A stretch of 64,000 nucleotides of DNA. Origin: Undaria pinnatifida. Taxonomy: Eukaryota > Sar > Phaeophyceae > Laminariales > Alariaceae. The stretch lies in assembly GCA_012845835.1 (NCBI GenBank), contig JABAKD010000016.1, forward strand, positions 16,893,625-16,957,624, written 5' to 3'. Below, piece after piece: positions 11,601 through 22,760 of this stretch. Numbering within the stretch: the stretch's first letter is position 1; every line of letters starts with the position of its first letter. The notes under the pieces are model-generated. The model worked only from the letters and a program-made list of their open reading frames with translations, was not told the DNA's origin and made no database searches. Made by a program: the position numbers and the translations under genes.

Positions 11601-11885
11601 TGGGCTTTATATGGGTCGTTCTGCTCAGTTCATGAGGCAGCCTACGCGTTTTACAGGCCGGCCCGGACCGCGGCCCGTGAAACGTGGTGTACTTTTGCTG
11701 CTATGATGATGACGTCCACCCGGTGCATGAGATGGGCCACGCGTTTTCGCGGGCAAACCGGGCCGCGACCCATGATATGGTGTGTACTGTTGAGTACTAC
11801 TACGACGACCTCGACGTCCGCCCTGCCCATGAGGCAACCAACGGACGTGCACAGGCCGGGACACGGTCTGACCCGTATACAACCC
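11601..11885. repeat. About 99-bp degenerate tandem repeat
   Basis: Three diverged units begin with CATGAGGCAGCC, CATGAGATGGGCC and CATGAGGCAACC, near 11630, 11726 and 11828. Each continues through an ACGCG or ACGTG word into a GGCCGG-rich end. The block is continuous with the flanking GGGCCG arrays and likely belongs to the same complex repeat. Confidence 0.65.
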
Positions 11886-12119
11886 TGTACTAAAAAGCCG
11901 CAGAAGAGCGGTTTACTGTTACGCAGTATAAAACAGCAACAGGCGAGGAAAACAAATGGATTTGATGCTCGATACTGCTAAAAAATCAAGGAATAACGAA
12001 AACTGGAGATGCTTTACATGCCAGGCATAAATAAATAAAAAGGCTATGAATTAGTCTGTAGTATACAATAATCGATACAAAATATGTAAAACGTCAGCGT
12101 ACAATTTTTAGTACAGAGC

Positions 12120-12325
12120 AACACATGCCGACCCATGGGCCGACCCTTCAAATCCACGGGCCGGCCCACAGAGGTGGCGGGCCGGCCTGTATAGAGCCCG
12201 CGTGTCTCATGGGCCTCGCTGCGAACGTCATGGGCCGGACCGGGCCGGGCCGAAAAACGAGAATGCCATGGGCCGGGCCGTGCAGATATAATTTGAAATT
12301 CGATGGGCCGGGCCGGGCCGCGGCC
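12120..12325. repeat. Second GGGCCG-rich array
   Basis: Repeated GATGGGCCGGGCCGGGCCG and CATGGGCCGG words with short spacers. It abuts the 43-bp hairpin array at its right end. Confidence 0.8.
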
Positions 12326-12332
12326 GATCCTT

Positions 12333-12790
12333 TATCGATACTTGTTGTCCGAAACAACAGAACGGTGAAAAGGTCTTATCGATAACTATTGTCCGAAACA
12401 ATAGAATGGCGATAGGTCTATCGATACGTACTGTCCCAAACAGTAGAATGTTGACAAGGTCTATCGACACCTACTGCTTGAAAAAATAGAACGGTAAAAC
12501 GGCTTATCGCTACCTACTGTCGGAAGCAATAGGTTTCGTGTCTCAATCCCGAAATCCTATCGCCCAAACAGCACTGTTCTGAACACGTCTGTCGATAGCT
12601 ATCTGTTTCAGCAATAGCTATTGACATTAGATGGCGATTCTCTATTGGCCGAACCATAGATCAGTGAACGCGGCAATCGATACCCATTGCCGGTCACAAT
12701 GGGATCCCAAAAGCTTCAATCGATGCCTATCATAAGCACTCATAGGTCTCCTATTGGAATAGGATCCTATCGATTGTCGCTGAACCTTGA
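12333..12790. repeat. 43-bp tandem array; each unit carries a small hairpin
   Basis: TATCGATA-like words start at 12333, 12377, 12419, 12462, 12505, 12676, 12719 and 12768. Spacing is 42-44 bp where units are intact, with a degenerate middle from 12548 to 12670. After each word comes a short inverted repeat with a loop of about 7 nt. Examples are CTATTG/CAATAG at 12386-12404, TACTG/CAGTA at 12429-12445 and CCCATTG/CAATGGG at 12683-12703. The stem sequence differs between units but pairing is kept. No function is known to me. It could be a minisatellite, part of a larger transposon, or a transcribed structured repeat. Confidence 0.85.
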
Positions 12791-13429
12791 ACCTGTTTTT
12801 CAGGGTGTGGCACATACGACGAGTGCCACTATTAATAGTACTGCTTTTTCACGGCGCGACGGGTATGCCACGAGTCATGTGTCACCTACGTTCCCTACCT
12901 CCGTAGCTCTTACTTGGTCAGTCATTTGCACACCACCACGGCACAGCGTCCAACCCCAGCAGTGTTGGACGAACTCATTCCGTGCGCATGCAAGCCTTCA
13001 TGCAAACATAAAAACACCGCATCATCGCAGCTGATACTCGCATACTGTATTCAACATCGTCTCTGTCCGCTTCCTTGGGCCCGCGACTCGACCACCGCTC
13101 GCTCTCTGAACTCTCGAACCGGCGTACTTCTGTCTGCTGTTTGTGTCCTAGGAGAATGCTGTACAACCCATACAATCGAGCCAGAATACCAAGTACGCTC
13201 TTTGACCGGCCTGCTTTGATACTCGTGAGAGGAAAACATGAAGAAATATTGTGACGAATGGCGAATACGACGTCGGCTGAACCTGATAGTTATCTGCACA
13301 GCACGGGATGCTTTGCTGGGCTCAGTTTGCGCATAGTTCAAAGTCCGAAATGCAGTACAATCCCAGGAGTTGTGCGACGATGCTCGAGGCACGATATTAC
13401 TCTCCATTCCGCCCACCATTCCTCCCCCC
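12791..13429. other. No gene recognised
   Basis: Spacer between the hairpin array and the FNIP-repeat pseudogene. It may hold the lost upstream part of that gene, but no protein-like frame is convincing. Confidence 0.35.
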
Positions 13430-15780
13430 TTATCCCCCGGACCCCCCAGCAAGAAGGCAATGCCTCGACGCCTTCGCCATCGCCTTGAACCATGTGTGCG
13501 GCAAGGGAAAACCTTGCTGCAGCGGCGGCAGCGACAGCGGCGGTGGGCCCATGCGCTGGTACGCCTCCACCCTAAACCTACAGCTAGCCTCCCTGGACTT
13601 GTGCCGTACCTGCCGAAGCGTCGCCACCCTGCACATTCTGGTGGAGGATGGGACACCCTATGAAATGTAGGCTTCCCTTCGCCCGGCGCAAGCGGAGCCG
13701 GCTAAGCGTCATAACCGTACTCCCGACGAGCCGTGGAACCCCCAGGACACCGCTAGAGGCCCTTCGCAGGCGGAGCCGGGGCCGGGGCTGGGGCCAGAGA
13801 ATGGGAAGGAGATGGACCTAGGGAAGAGTAAGGGCAGGCGTGGTGTGGATATCATCTCCGACCCGCCGATCCGAGTGCCAGTGATCTTGGCGCTTAGCGT
13901 AGAGTGGAGCCTCCCGACCGAGATATTCTTCAACAAACCCGTGATCGGTGGGCGGTGGCGGTGGGTGGAGCGACTGCACCTCAAGGGCTACCACGCGGAC
14001 AGTAAGTTGTCCAAGCTCGAATGATCACCGACGCTGCGGCACGTGCAGGAGCACTCCGGGGTCGACGCCACCCCGCAGGTCCCCTCCTGGCCACCGTCCC
14101 TTAGGGGGCTCATCCTCGGGCATGACTTCAATCAGCCCATCGACGGGGTCGTGTGGCCCGATTCCCTCGAGAGGCTGTCATTCGGGGACGGCTTTAACTA
14201 GTCGAACGCCGGCGTCAGGTAGACGGAATCCCTGATATTCCTGGAGTTCAGGCTCATCTTCAACCAGCCAATAACGGGGTTGAGGCGTGGCCCCAAGACC
14301 TGCTGATGCTGGTCCTTTGGAGCAGCTTTAATCAGTCCATCGCAGGGGTGCGCTGGCCAGCCTCTCTCCGGAAGCTAGACCTAGGGTGCTGTTTCGACCA
14401 GCCCACCGTGGGGGTCGAATGGCCGGACTCCCTTGAGTGCTTAAAACTTGGGGACGGCTTCAAGCAGCCGATCGCCGGCGTTAGATGGTCGGAATTCCTG
14501 ATCTTTTTGGAGTTCGGGGGCGTCTTCGACCAGTCAGTTACTGGGATCAAGGGGTGGGCCCAAGGCCTGAGGTGCTGGTCCTCGGGAGGAGGTTTAACCA
14601 GTCCATCGCAAGGGTATGATGACTGGCTTCTCTCCGTCATGTAGGGCTAGAGTTTTCCTTTAACCAGCCCATTGCTGGGGTTGCGTGGCCTCCGTCTCTC
14701 GATGCCCTCACGTTCGGGGACAGGAATTCCTGATCTTCTTGGAGTTCGGGGGCGTCTTCGACCAGTCAGTTACTGGGGTTAAGGGGTGGGCCCAAGGCCT
14801 GAGGTGCTGGTCCTCGGGAAGAGGTTTAACCAGTCCATCGCAGGGGTACGATGACTGGCTTCTCTCCGTCATGTAGGGCTAGAGTTTTCCTTTAACGAGT
14901 CCATTGCTGGGGTTGCGTGGCCTCCGTCTCTCGATGCCCTCACGTTCGGGGACAGCTTTGACCAGCACGTCAAGGGAGTGGCGAGGCCGCCCCCGCTGCG
15001 AAGCGTGTCTTTCGGCAACAGTTTTAACCGGCCAATCGCAGGTGCGAACTGGCCGCCCTCCCTCCACGAGGTGCGGTTCGGGCTATACTTCGACCGGCCC
15101 TTCGCAAGGATCAAGCGGCCGCATCCCGCCGCCGCGTCGCTTTCGGGGCGGAGTTCAACCACCCCGACGAAGGCGTCAAATGGCCGGCTTCTCAGGAGAT
15201 TCTGACGTTCGGGATTTCGTTTAACGAACCGATTGCCAGGGTGAAGTGGCCAGTGTCGCTGGAAACTCTATCGTTCGGCAGCCACTTTAACCAACCGATT
15301 GCGAAGGTCGCTTGGCCGGTCTCCCTTCGGCACCTTTTCCTCGGGCACAGATTAGACCAGTCTCTCGCTCGGGTGGCCTGGCCGGCCGGCCTGCAGAGGA
15401 TCGAGTTCGGGTACAACTTTGATCAGCCTATCGAGGTAGTGGTGTGGTCGTGCCACCTGGAGACCTTGAGGTTCGGATCGTCCTTCGACCAGCCCATCTT
15501 CCACTCCACGTGGCTCCCCCGCCTGGTCGAGCTTTCGCTGGAGAAGGAGTTCGACCAGCAGGTCATCGGGGTGGCTTGGCCGCCGTCCCTGCGCCGGCTA
15601 TCGTTCGGCCGCAGGTTCAATCACGTTCAGGCAGAACTTCAACCAACCGATCGCCTGTATTACCTGGCCGCCCTCGCTGCACACGGTCTCGTTCGGGCCG
15701 AACTCCAACCAGCCCGCCAACTGGGCCATGGGGCCGGTAGCCCTAGAGAGCGTGATGCACAGCTCGCGCAGCTGAGGAAG
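13430..15780 (+). pseudogene. FNIP/leucine-rich repeat protein pseudogene
   Basis: The translation shows many copies of a 23-24 residue repeat of the form SLxxLxFGxxFNQPIxxVxWP, for example FGSHFNQPIAKVAWPVSL. This matches FNIP-type leucine-rich repeats, solenoids thought to bind proteins. The first part (13.43-14.02 kb) is a non-repeat region with a Cys-containing segment (LDLCRTCRS) and stays in one frame apart from a TAG at 13668. Further stops in that frame occur at 14022 (TGA) and near 14200 and 14219 (TAG). The repeat domain then changes frame near 14.3, 14.56, 14.95-15.15 and 15.62 kb. The longest clean stretch, about 15190-15620, holds roughly six repeats. So many lesions make it a decayed gene rather than a spliced one, since no GT-AG pairs remove them. 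FNIP families are large in some protists and algae, which fits a lost paralogue. Confidence 0.8.
14491..14954 (+). repeat. 232-bp tandem duplication inside the FNIP pseudogene
   Basis: GGAATTCCTGATCTT starts at 14491 and again (GGAATTCCTGATCTT) at 14723. The copies stay nearly identical through CACGTTCGGGGACA at each end. The unit length is not a multiple of three, so the duplication itself breaks the reading frame. It is therefore either the inactivating event or later than inactivation. Confidence 0.92.
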
Positions 15781-18110
15781 GTATGGTGGGGGAGGATGTG
15801 GTGTGGTGGGGGTAGTCGAGTGGGGTGGGGTTGGGCGGGTGGGTCCGGTGACATTCCGAGGGTGGTTCACATATTTCCGTTTACTGCGCAATACACTATC
15901 AATAGCCGCGGTTACGGTAGAACACCTACAGCAGAGGTGGGGATATGAATTGTAAGGCAGACAGCGTGGTGGGAGGAACGGACACTAAACATGGCTTCGT
16001 GGGGCAGCTGCGTACCAAGTGTAAGACTGGTCTCCGCCGACGTATGTGCCGACGGACTGCGTCAGGGTTGGCTACCAACTGTATTAATTATGCTGTTTTT
16101 TTAGAGTATGTGTGCTACTATCTGCATGTTTTTTTTTCATGTACGCATGCATGTAGTATATGACTGTCTATCCTATCCATGGCCTTGGTCGAAGGTGGGT
16201 GGCGCTGCTTCTTTGCTGTTGACGATGCCGAGTGGTGTAAATATAAGGCAAAATGTTGTCTCTAACGCCTCAGCATGCCGGCCCTTAAGCCCCAAAACAT
16301 TGTCAAGTGCGCACATCAAGTTGCGCTTAACTGTAAGAACTGCACCATGGCGTGTCTCCGAAGAGGAAGGGGTACTCTTAAACACATGTTACGTACCAGG
16401 TGTGCAAGGTATATCCCAGTCAGCCAATGACTACGAACTTAATCAAAATGGTATCTGGACAGTTTTTGGTGGCGATGTATGTGGCCGACTATTAATAGTG
16501 ATACCAGTCGAAAAATAAGCGCTTGGATTGCTGTTTGGCAAGTCTGGTTCCAAGCGTCCGCTCAGAAGAAAGCTGTCAATTAAAAAGAAACGGCGATCTC
16601 GGGCCAGGAAAGAAAAGATGAGAGTGAGAAGATGGGTGTGCCATCATCTGCCAGCCCTTGACAAGATGCATGCTCTGTGGCTAGATGTGACGTCGTACCG
16701 GGCCGCTGTATTAACCGATCTATAGCAATAATTATTCCTGATGTTCGCTCGTGAAGGTCTAAACTGGTAATTTCGTACGGCAAATATTACCCATCATCCG
16801 GCGTCAGGTTCTCGTAGCGCGCGTCTACATTCGACTACGATTGCAATTTGCCGACTTCCGAACAAGAACTAGTTACGCCGAATTTTGGCTACCATAATAC
16901 ACCACATAGGACGACCCTATAATATATTGTTGCGTGACCCACCCGACCAAGCAGCTGTATCTCATGGTACATGCCGCCTATCGGTTCTTCTCGTAGCCGT
17001 GTGATATTACGTTTGCCAAAGTCATGTCTGGGGAGGGTTGGACTGAGAAAAAAGAGAAGCAGATAGACAAGATTCGATTTTATGCCATGGAGACCCCAGT
17101 ACACACAGGGGGAATTGAGAGCGAGGTCTTCACCATCCCTTGTGTCTTGTGTCGTGTTTATGTTACGGTACCTGGTATGTGTTTGTGTGTTTTATAGTAC
17201 TAACTACTAATATCCATCTACCCATGAAACCCGGGATGTAACCAGCACGTCCCCTGGCGACCAAAGTGCGACGCCGCCAAGACAAGCATGGTGTACATCT
17301 CGGGAGCAAGACCTTCAGATCTTCACCATCCGTCCCGTGTGTAGTATGTGGGCATTGTGGGACGTGTCCCTGCCGATTCTACATACATACTGCCGTTAAT
17401 AGAGCGCCAATGAAGGGTATTATTGACATGCTGATGGTTTAGGCTTGACGGTCGTGCGAATGACTTGCCACCTTCCTAGGCTTCAATCAATAATGTTTTC
17501 CGAGTGCAAAACAGCGGCGGGGGACAAACATGCGGTAAAAAAAAATGTCCTACGAAACCGAGTGTAGTTTAGTGCAGCGCCAATTAGTAGTGGCGTTCTA
17601 TTTGCACGCCGACTTGCTCAGTCATCGCTTGTCCTCAAGATTTTTCGTTTTTGTTTTGTTTGTGGCGTTCGACGAAAAGAGTAGACTAGATGTGATACCT
17701 GATGACTTGGTATATTGCAAGAGGCAGCAGCGGAGCTGCTGCTGCAAGAGACGAAGCCGGCCCATGTGGCCCACTACCAGCAGCGGGCACTGGCCTTGAT
17801 AAGGCGGTGCTGCTGGTAGAATCCGCACTGTCTTCGGTCGAATGCTTTGGCTATGCGTCCGTACAGAGCGCCCGAGAAGGCCAGAGCTGAGGCGGATCGC
17901 TTGTTGTGCGGTTGTCGGCTGCAGACTTCCATGGCGGTATGACCGCAATCGTCAGGGAAAACTCGAAGGGGAAAAGGCGCAGTTTTGGAGCGTCTGTGAT
18001 TCACTACTCGAGTGCAATTTTTTTTGTTAGTACAGGACTTGCTAGACACCTTTTTTTCCCGTTTTTTCAGGGCGAATCCTCTGTACGTACTGTTTGTTTT
18101 TTTAACATCC
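15781..18110. other. No gene recognised
   Basis: About 2.3 kb. At 16528-16725 on the plus strand a very basic frame (LSIKKKRRSRARKEKM) ends in ALDKMHALWLD. It is too short and isolated to call. A TACCTGGTA word lies at 17168. Near 17437 there is a GTTTAGGCTTGACGGTCGTG segment related to the duplication at 18.36 kb. No spliced gene could be assembled. Confidence 0.4.
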
Positions 18111-18112
18111 TT

Positions 18113-18245
18113 GTGGAAGTGTGGTGAGCGCAAGCTTTATTTTTCCCCATCCGCCGGAGGATAAATAATTAGTGTAAATAAATACATCAAAAAAATTGAA
18201 ATCCTTCGGCGAACGGGTAAAAATTAACCTTCACCGCACTTCCAC
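18113..18245. mobile_element. Foldback MITE-like element, 133 bp
   Basis: The two ends are long imperfect inverted repeats. The left arm begins GTGGAAGTGTGGTGAGC and ends CCGCCGGAGGAT. The right arm, read in reverse complement, begins GTGGAAGTGCGGTGA and ends TCGCCGAAGGAT. Arms are about 45-50 bp around a short AT-rich centre, so nearly the whole element can fold. No target duplication is clear in the flanks. A half copy of the left arm lies at 24123-24175. Confidence 0.85.
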
Positions 18246-18358
18246 GTATTTTCATACACGTCGAGTGTCACTTTAACGATTCGTAGTCCAGCGCTAGCTG
18301 TCCCTACCTGCGGTCCCCGTTACTGCTCCAGCAGCGCAAGTAAAGGAATTCGGCGTAC

Positions 18359-18640
18359 TGTTTTAGGCGTGACGATCGTACGAGCGACTTCCCGTCTTCG
18401 ATGTGTTCCAAGTCAGAGCTGCGAGGGACACTGCGTGTACGATACGTCCTTGCTGGGCATAGATTGCTGTAAATGAAGCGTCACTAAATAACATTGGCTG
18501 TTTTAGGTTGGATGGTCGTATGAGCGACTTCTCATGTATCAGGGTGTTCCAAGTTACAGCCACCAAAGAAATGGCCCCAACATCATATACCACGCAAGAG
18601 TGTAGAAAGCGCAACAGGGTGTGCCCAGAGGGGCAGGGCT
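18359..18640. repeat. 142-bp degenerate tandem duplication
   Basis: GTTTTAGGCGTGACGATCGT at 18359 and GTTTTAGGTTGGATGGTCGT at 18501 begin two units. They share CGAGCGACTTC or TGAGCGACTTC and GTGTTCCAAGT. Weaker relatives start near 17437 and 19007. Confidence 0.7.
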
Positions 18641-19292
18641 AGAACAGCCACAGCATGTGTGTTAGGATGACGGTGTCTAGCATAGCAAGCAGCACCGTCG
18701 CCATGGTTGAGGGGGCAACGCCCAAGTGCGACTGGTGCAGTGATGGGTGCGAACACATGGATCGGCGTTGCGCAAAGGTACAGCGTGGGAATCTAGCGAA
18801 AATACCGCATTGGTTGTGGAAAGAGTACATGCCCACAGGAAAAGCATCACGCATGAAAAGTTTGTCGCGCACGGGTGAGGCAGACCCGCCCAGTGTAAAT
18901 GTTTTTCCCAATCCGCTTTTTTTATTAACGCCGTCGCCTGTTCAGTGACGAACAACAGCAATGTCCCCCGTGTCCCGGAGCCACAAGACGCGAAACAAAC
19001 ATGCCCCAGTTTTAGGAACACCAAACGACTTCTCGCTTCGATGCGCCGAGAATGTGGGTGCCTCGAAAACCTCTCTCTCTTCGTCTCGTCTTCCCCAGCG
19101 AGGAGAGCGGGACGAAACAGGCGCGACCCTGGCTAGCTATTCTTGGATAACGAGCAGGAGCCTAGAAAGCGGTGCCTCCGCCGCCACCGTTATAACCTCC
19201 GAGCACGTCGATGCACGACCTGGCAGACGTGCAAAAATCGACCGACAGAAGGTCCCCTCCGCCCACCCGTGGGATATGGCAGGACGCAGAGC

Positions 19293-22200
19293 TTAGTCAC
19301 CGCCACCGCCGCGGCCGAAGCCGCCCCCACGGCGGTATCCGTCCTGTCCGCCGCCTCCCTGGGAACAACAAAAGGGCGACGAAAAACAAGATTGGAAGGA
19401 GGGGAAAGTGAGAACCGGTGAGGGGGAACTTCTGCGAATACTTTCCACCGGGTTCAAACTATTAACCAGTGTGGCATACCGTAGAAAAAGACAACACCTG
19501 AGTCAAATTTCAAAGCCGGGCATTTTCAAAACAAGCAGGGCACAAACACGCAAACGAAAACTGTCTACTAGCCTTGAAAACACGAACGTATTGTTATGTG
19601 TGTTTCAACTCTCCTCGTTTGGGAATTTTTTCCAAAGGGATGCCATCTTCCGTACTAAACGGTTTACACACCCGTCCTTCTGATTGCGCATCAAACGTTG
19701 CATAAACTAAAACACGTTCCAAGTCTTGCCGACCCGTACGGTGTGGCTTTCAAGAATATTTTCGAGTGAAACCACCACGCTGCAAGTGTTACCGATGGAC
19801 CTAAATCCATCGTTCCGCCTGAGCGAACAGCAAGACTGCACATGGACATGACAGTTCCGACTGCTGACGCGGTCCGGAGATGGTAAGGCAGCGATCGCGG
19901 CGTTATGAGAGCTACACAATCCATACTACCATTGTGGTAGCCTCGCTTCCATACCCACCGCAACAGTGTCCAGCCGCAAAGGTTTACACAAGGTATGTGG
20001 TCGGAACAAAACAGGGGATACCAAGAGCGTCGCTTCCGCCAAGAGTTGCAACACAGACGTGAGCGAAAATCCGGTATGATAACCGTACGGCCCAGGTGCT
20101 CGCCATTACTATCAACAGTGGATAATCATGAGCGCATGGTTTTCATGAGACAACCCAACAAATCAAACCGTCTGCTGCCGTGAAAACTCGCTTAACTGAT
20201 CGTGTAGACTCGAGCCCGCCCGCTCACTAACCAATAATCATACTGCGAAGGCGCCACCAGCAATAAACAATAGGATATACACACGCACAGCAGAGCACAG
20301 CACAGCCTTCCATCGCCCACAGGAAGTGACCAAAATATCCAAACCCGTGAGTGTGAAATCAACGTCAAGTACCTACTGCATACACATTGATCAACACAAT
20401 ACCTAAACGACACTGAAAAAAGTACATGACAACCATTTCAGTGTTCCCCCGTCCTCTCACCCTCTGGAACTCGGGGTTGAAGTCGCCTCCTCCGGGTCCC
20501 ATCTTCTTGTCGCCGTAGCCACCGCGGTCTCCACCGTAGCCACCGCCGCGGCCACCCTCGCGCTCCCCTGGTGGTTGTCAAAAACAACCAGACGACGGCA
20601 ACAACAACGTTGAAAAAAGGTTGAGGACAGCATCAAACGCAGGGTACAAGCGACATCGTGCCGTCCACGTCGATCCTCTTCCCTCAGCAACAATCGTCAT
20701 TCTCCCTGATTAAAGCTTCAGAAGGGTGGTGAAAGCCCTACTATACAAGGGCTAACGTTATTGCGCAGGGGAAAAGCACCGCGAGGAGCGCATCGCTGGT
20801 CACCAACCAGTCAGCCGGCAACAGATCGTTCTTTTGGATCGTCTGTACGCGGTGACTCCTACCGTGATACTGGACATCGTTGAGGACCAAACGCATCGAA
20901 CGACGGCACTGTTTTGCCTCACGACGTACAGCCGTCAAGGATTTCCCCACATTATGATAGCATCAGGTACCAGTGTCAGATGTTGAGCTCTCGCTACCAC
21001 CTCGCGCTGGTGGATATTCGTAACTATCGCCAACTGTGTGTGTCGGTGGAAAGCAGGATAGTCCAAACCTAACCTAACCCAACCCAATAAAATTGCTTTG
21101 CTGTCATTGGGCGCTTATATGTGTGTGTGGCCGCCTCAAAATGGTAAAAAGTGGCATTTATGGAAAATTGGGTTGTCCGGCGGGACATGCACCAGCCATG
21201 AAAAATCGGGCACACGAGACTGGAAAAGAGGCCACATTTTCGGGCGCCGTCGGAAATTAAAATCTCGCTTCGCTCGTAATAAATTCCAAAGGAGGCCTTC
21301 ACGGGCCGCAATATTATTATTAAAGAAGACCGTCAACCGACAATACTAAAATTGCAAAAAGATAATACACGCGCGATCGACGAGCCGTGGCAGTCCTCAT
21401 CCAGCACGCGGTTGGTGCTTTCGATTAGATTGCACTTGTCGAGTTTTTGGTCAGTATGCATGGGTCCCAAACGGGCCAGCACAAGCAACAGATGCGCAAC
21501 GAGTACGAAAAAGTAAGCCATGCGTCATTAAGCCAAACAGATGCCGCTACGAATGGTGGACGCTGGATTAGCTCGCACTACCCGCAGTCGCTTTTTTTAT
21601 CGGTAAATAATCAATAAAATCTTTACGGGTATCACAGCAGATACGAGGCACGAGTGGCCGCTCCTGCTTACCTCCGGGTGCCGGTCCGGGGCGTGCGGGG
21701 CGCGACGCGCTCTTCTTGAGCGTCGCGGGCACGATCTCCTCCGGAAGGTGGAGGTACTCCCTCAAGTAGTCGATTCCCTCAGCGGTCAGGTACCAGTAGA
21801 AGTACTGCCTGTTCGTCGTGATTATCAGAATATGTTCACGATGAGTTTTTGATTGATTTAGATGTTAAGCGGCCAGTTCATCGCGAAATTTCCGGACATG
21901 TTCACGTTACGTTTTGGACACGGGTTAAATTTTAAAGTGTGTACTCGGCGATGGGCTCGGCATGGGAGTGCCTCTTGAAGGACAGTCGTTGACGAACTCC
22001 ACGCTCTAAGACTACGTATATCAAGTTTAGAAACAAACCCTGCTGGCCACATCTACATCAACATACGGAATGTTTAGTAACACTTATTCTAACAACGTCA
22101 GCTGTGAGTTCGACAAATTTAATCCGACCTGCACGCCCGCTAAAGCAACGCAACGCGCACACAAAAAATGCAAAACAAACGCCTGTTTACTTTCGTTCCT

Positions 22201-22408
22201 GGTCAATCAATCATAGCCAGCCTCACCAGTTGAAGGTTTCGCGCACGAGGCCGCGGGACTTCATGGATTTCATGAGCGCTAGCACCTCCAAGTTGGGCAC
22301 ATCCTCGATTTTGTCGTGCTTGGGCTTAAAAAAGTCCTTCTTGGCGACTAGGACGCCCTCCTTGAAGAGGTAGGAGTAAACCGCTAGGCGGTTCTTCTTT
22401 TGGATGAA
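19293..22408 (-). CDS. RPS10: 40S small-subunit ribosomal protein eS10, spliced
   Basis: Encodes eS10 of the cytosolic small ribosomal subunit. Exons on the minus strand are 22408-22227, 21808-21672, 20567-20461 and 19358-19293. All junctions are AG/GT and the phases match (2, 1, 0). The first exon gives [20 protein letters not shown] and [20 protein letters not shown]. The second gives [20 protein letters not shown] and [14 protein letters not shown]. These are the diagnostic eS10 N-terminal (winged-helix) signatures. The C-terminal tail is Gly/Arg-rich ([15 protein letters not shown], then [11 protein letters not shown] and TAA). The length is about 164 residues, as expected. The family starts M-x-I/M-P-KKNR, and here an acceptor AG lies just before FIQKKNR. 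The ATG is therefore probably the end of a tiny upstream exon. An in-frame ATG 18 bases upstream (MFFRRQ) is the alternative. The two long introns of about 1.1 kb carry no recognisable gene. Call is near certain; the start is not. Confidence 0.95.
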
Positions 22409-22524
22409 CTGACGACGAAAAAACATTGGGCCAGCGGCAAGCAAAAAGCAGCAAGCAAGCCAAACGCGGATTAGCGAAGGTAGGTAAGAAATGATACCTT
22501 CCTCCATCGACACGAAAACCATAC

Positions 22525-22760
22525 ACCACTTCCGTGTCTTGTTGTACGCTTACTGTTGTGGTACGCAGAAAAAGCGGTGCGGTGCTATTATAGGGACACG
22601 GGAGGGCGAGGGCGCTAACCAATGGGCTGTATACCAGGTCGAGTGCATTCGCATCTTGTTCTACACTTCCTGTTGTGGTGAGCAGAAAAAGCGTGCTATT
22701 ATCGAGACACGGGACGTCGAGGGCGCTAACTAACAGGCTGTCTACAAGGTCAAATGCATT
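22525..22760. repeat. About 123-bp tandem duplication upstream of the eS10 gene
   Basis: GTCTTGTTGTACGCTTACTG and CATCTTGTTCTACACTTCCTG begin two units. Both run through GCAGAAAAAGCG, GACACGGG, GAGGGCGCTAAC and GTCGAGTGCATTCG or GTCAAATGCATTCG. The block sits in the likely 5' region or first intron of the eS10 gene. Confidence 0.8.

Noticed and set aside
12333-12790. A CRISPR array or tRNA cluster
   Set aside because: The units are too diverged for CRISPR repeats, there are no constant repeats with unique spacers, and the hairpins are too small for tRNAs.
13051-13656. A 201-codon minus-strand frame
   Set aside because: It lies opposite the first part of the FNIP pseudogene and its Arg/Trp/Gly-rich composition is typical of an antisense shadow.
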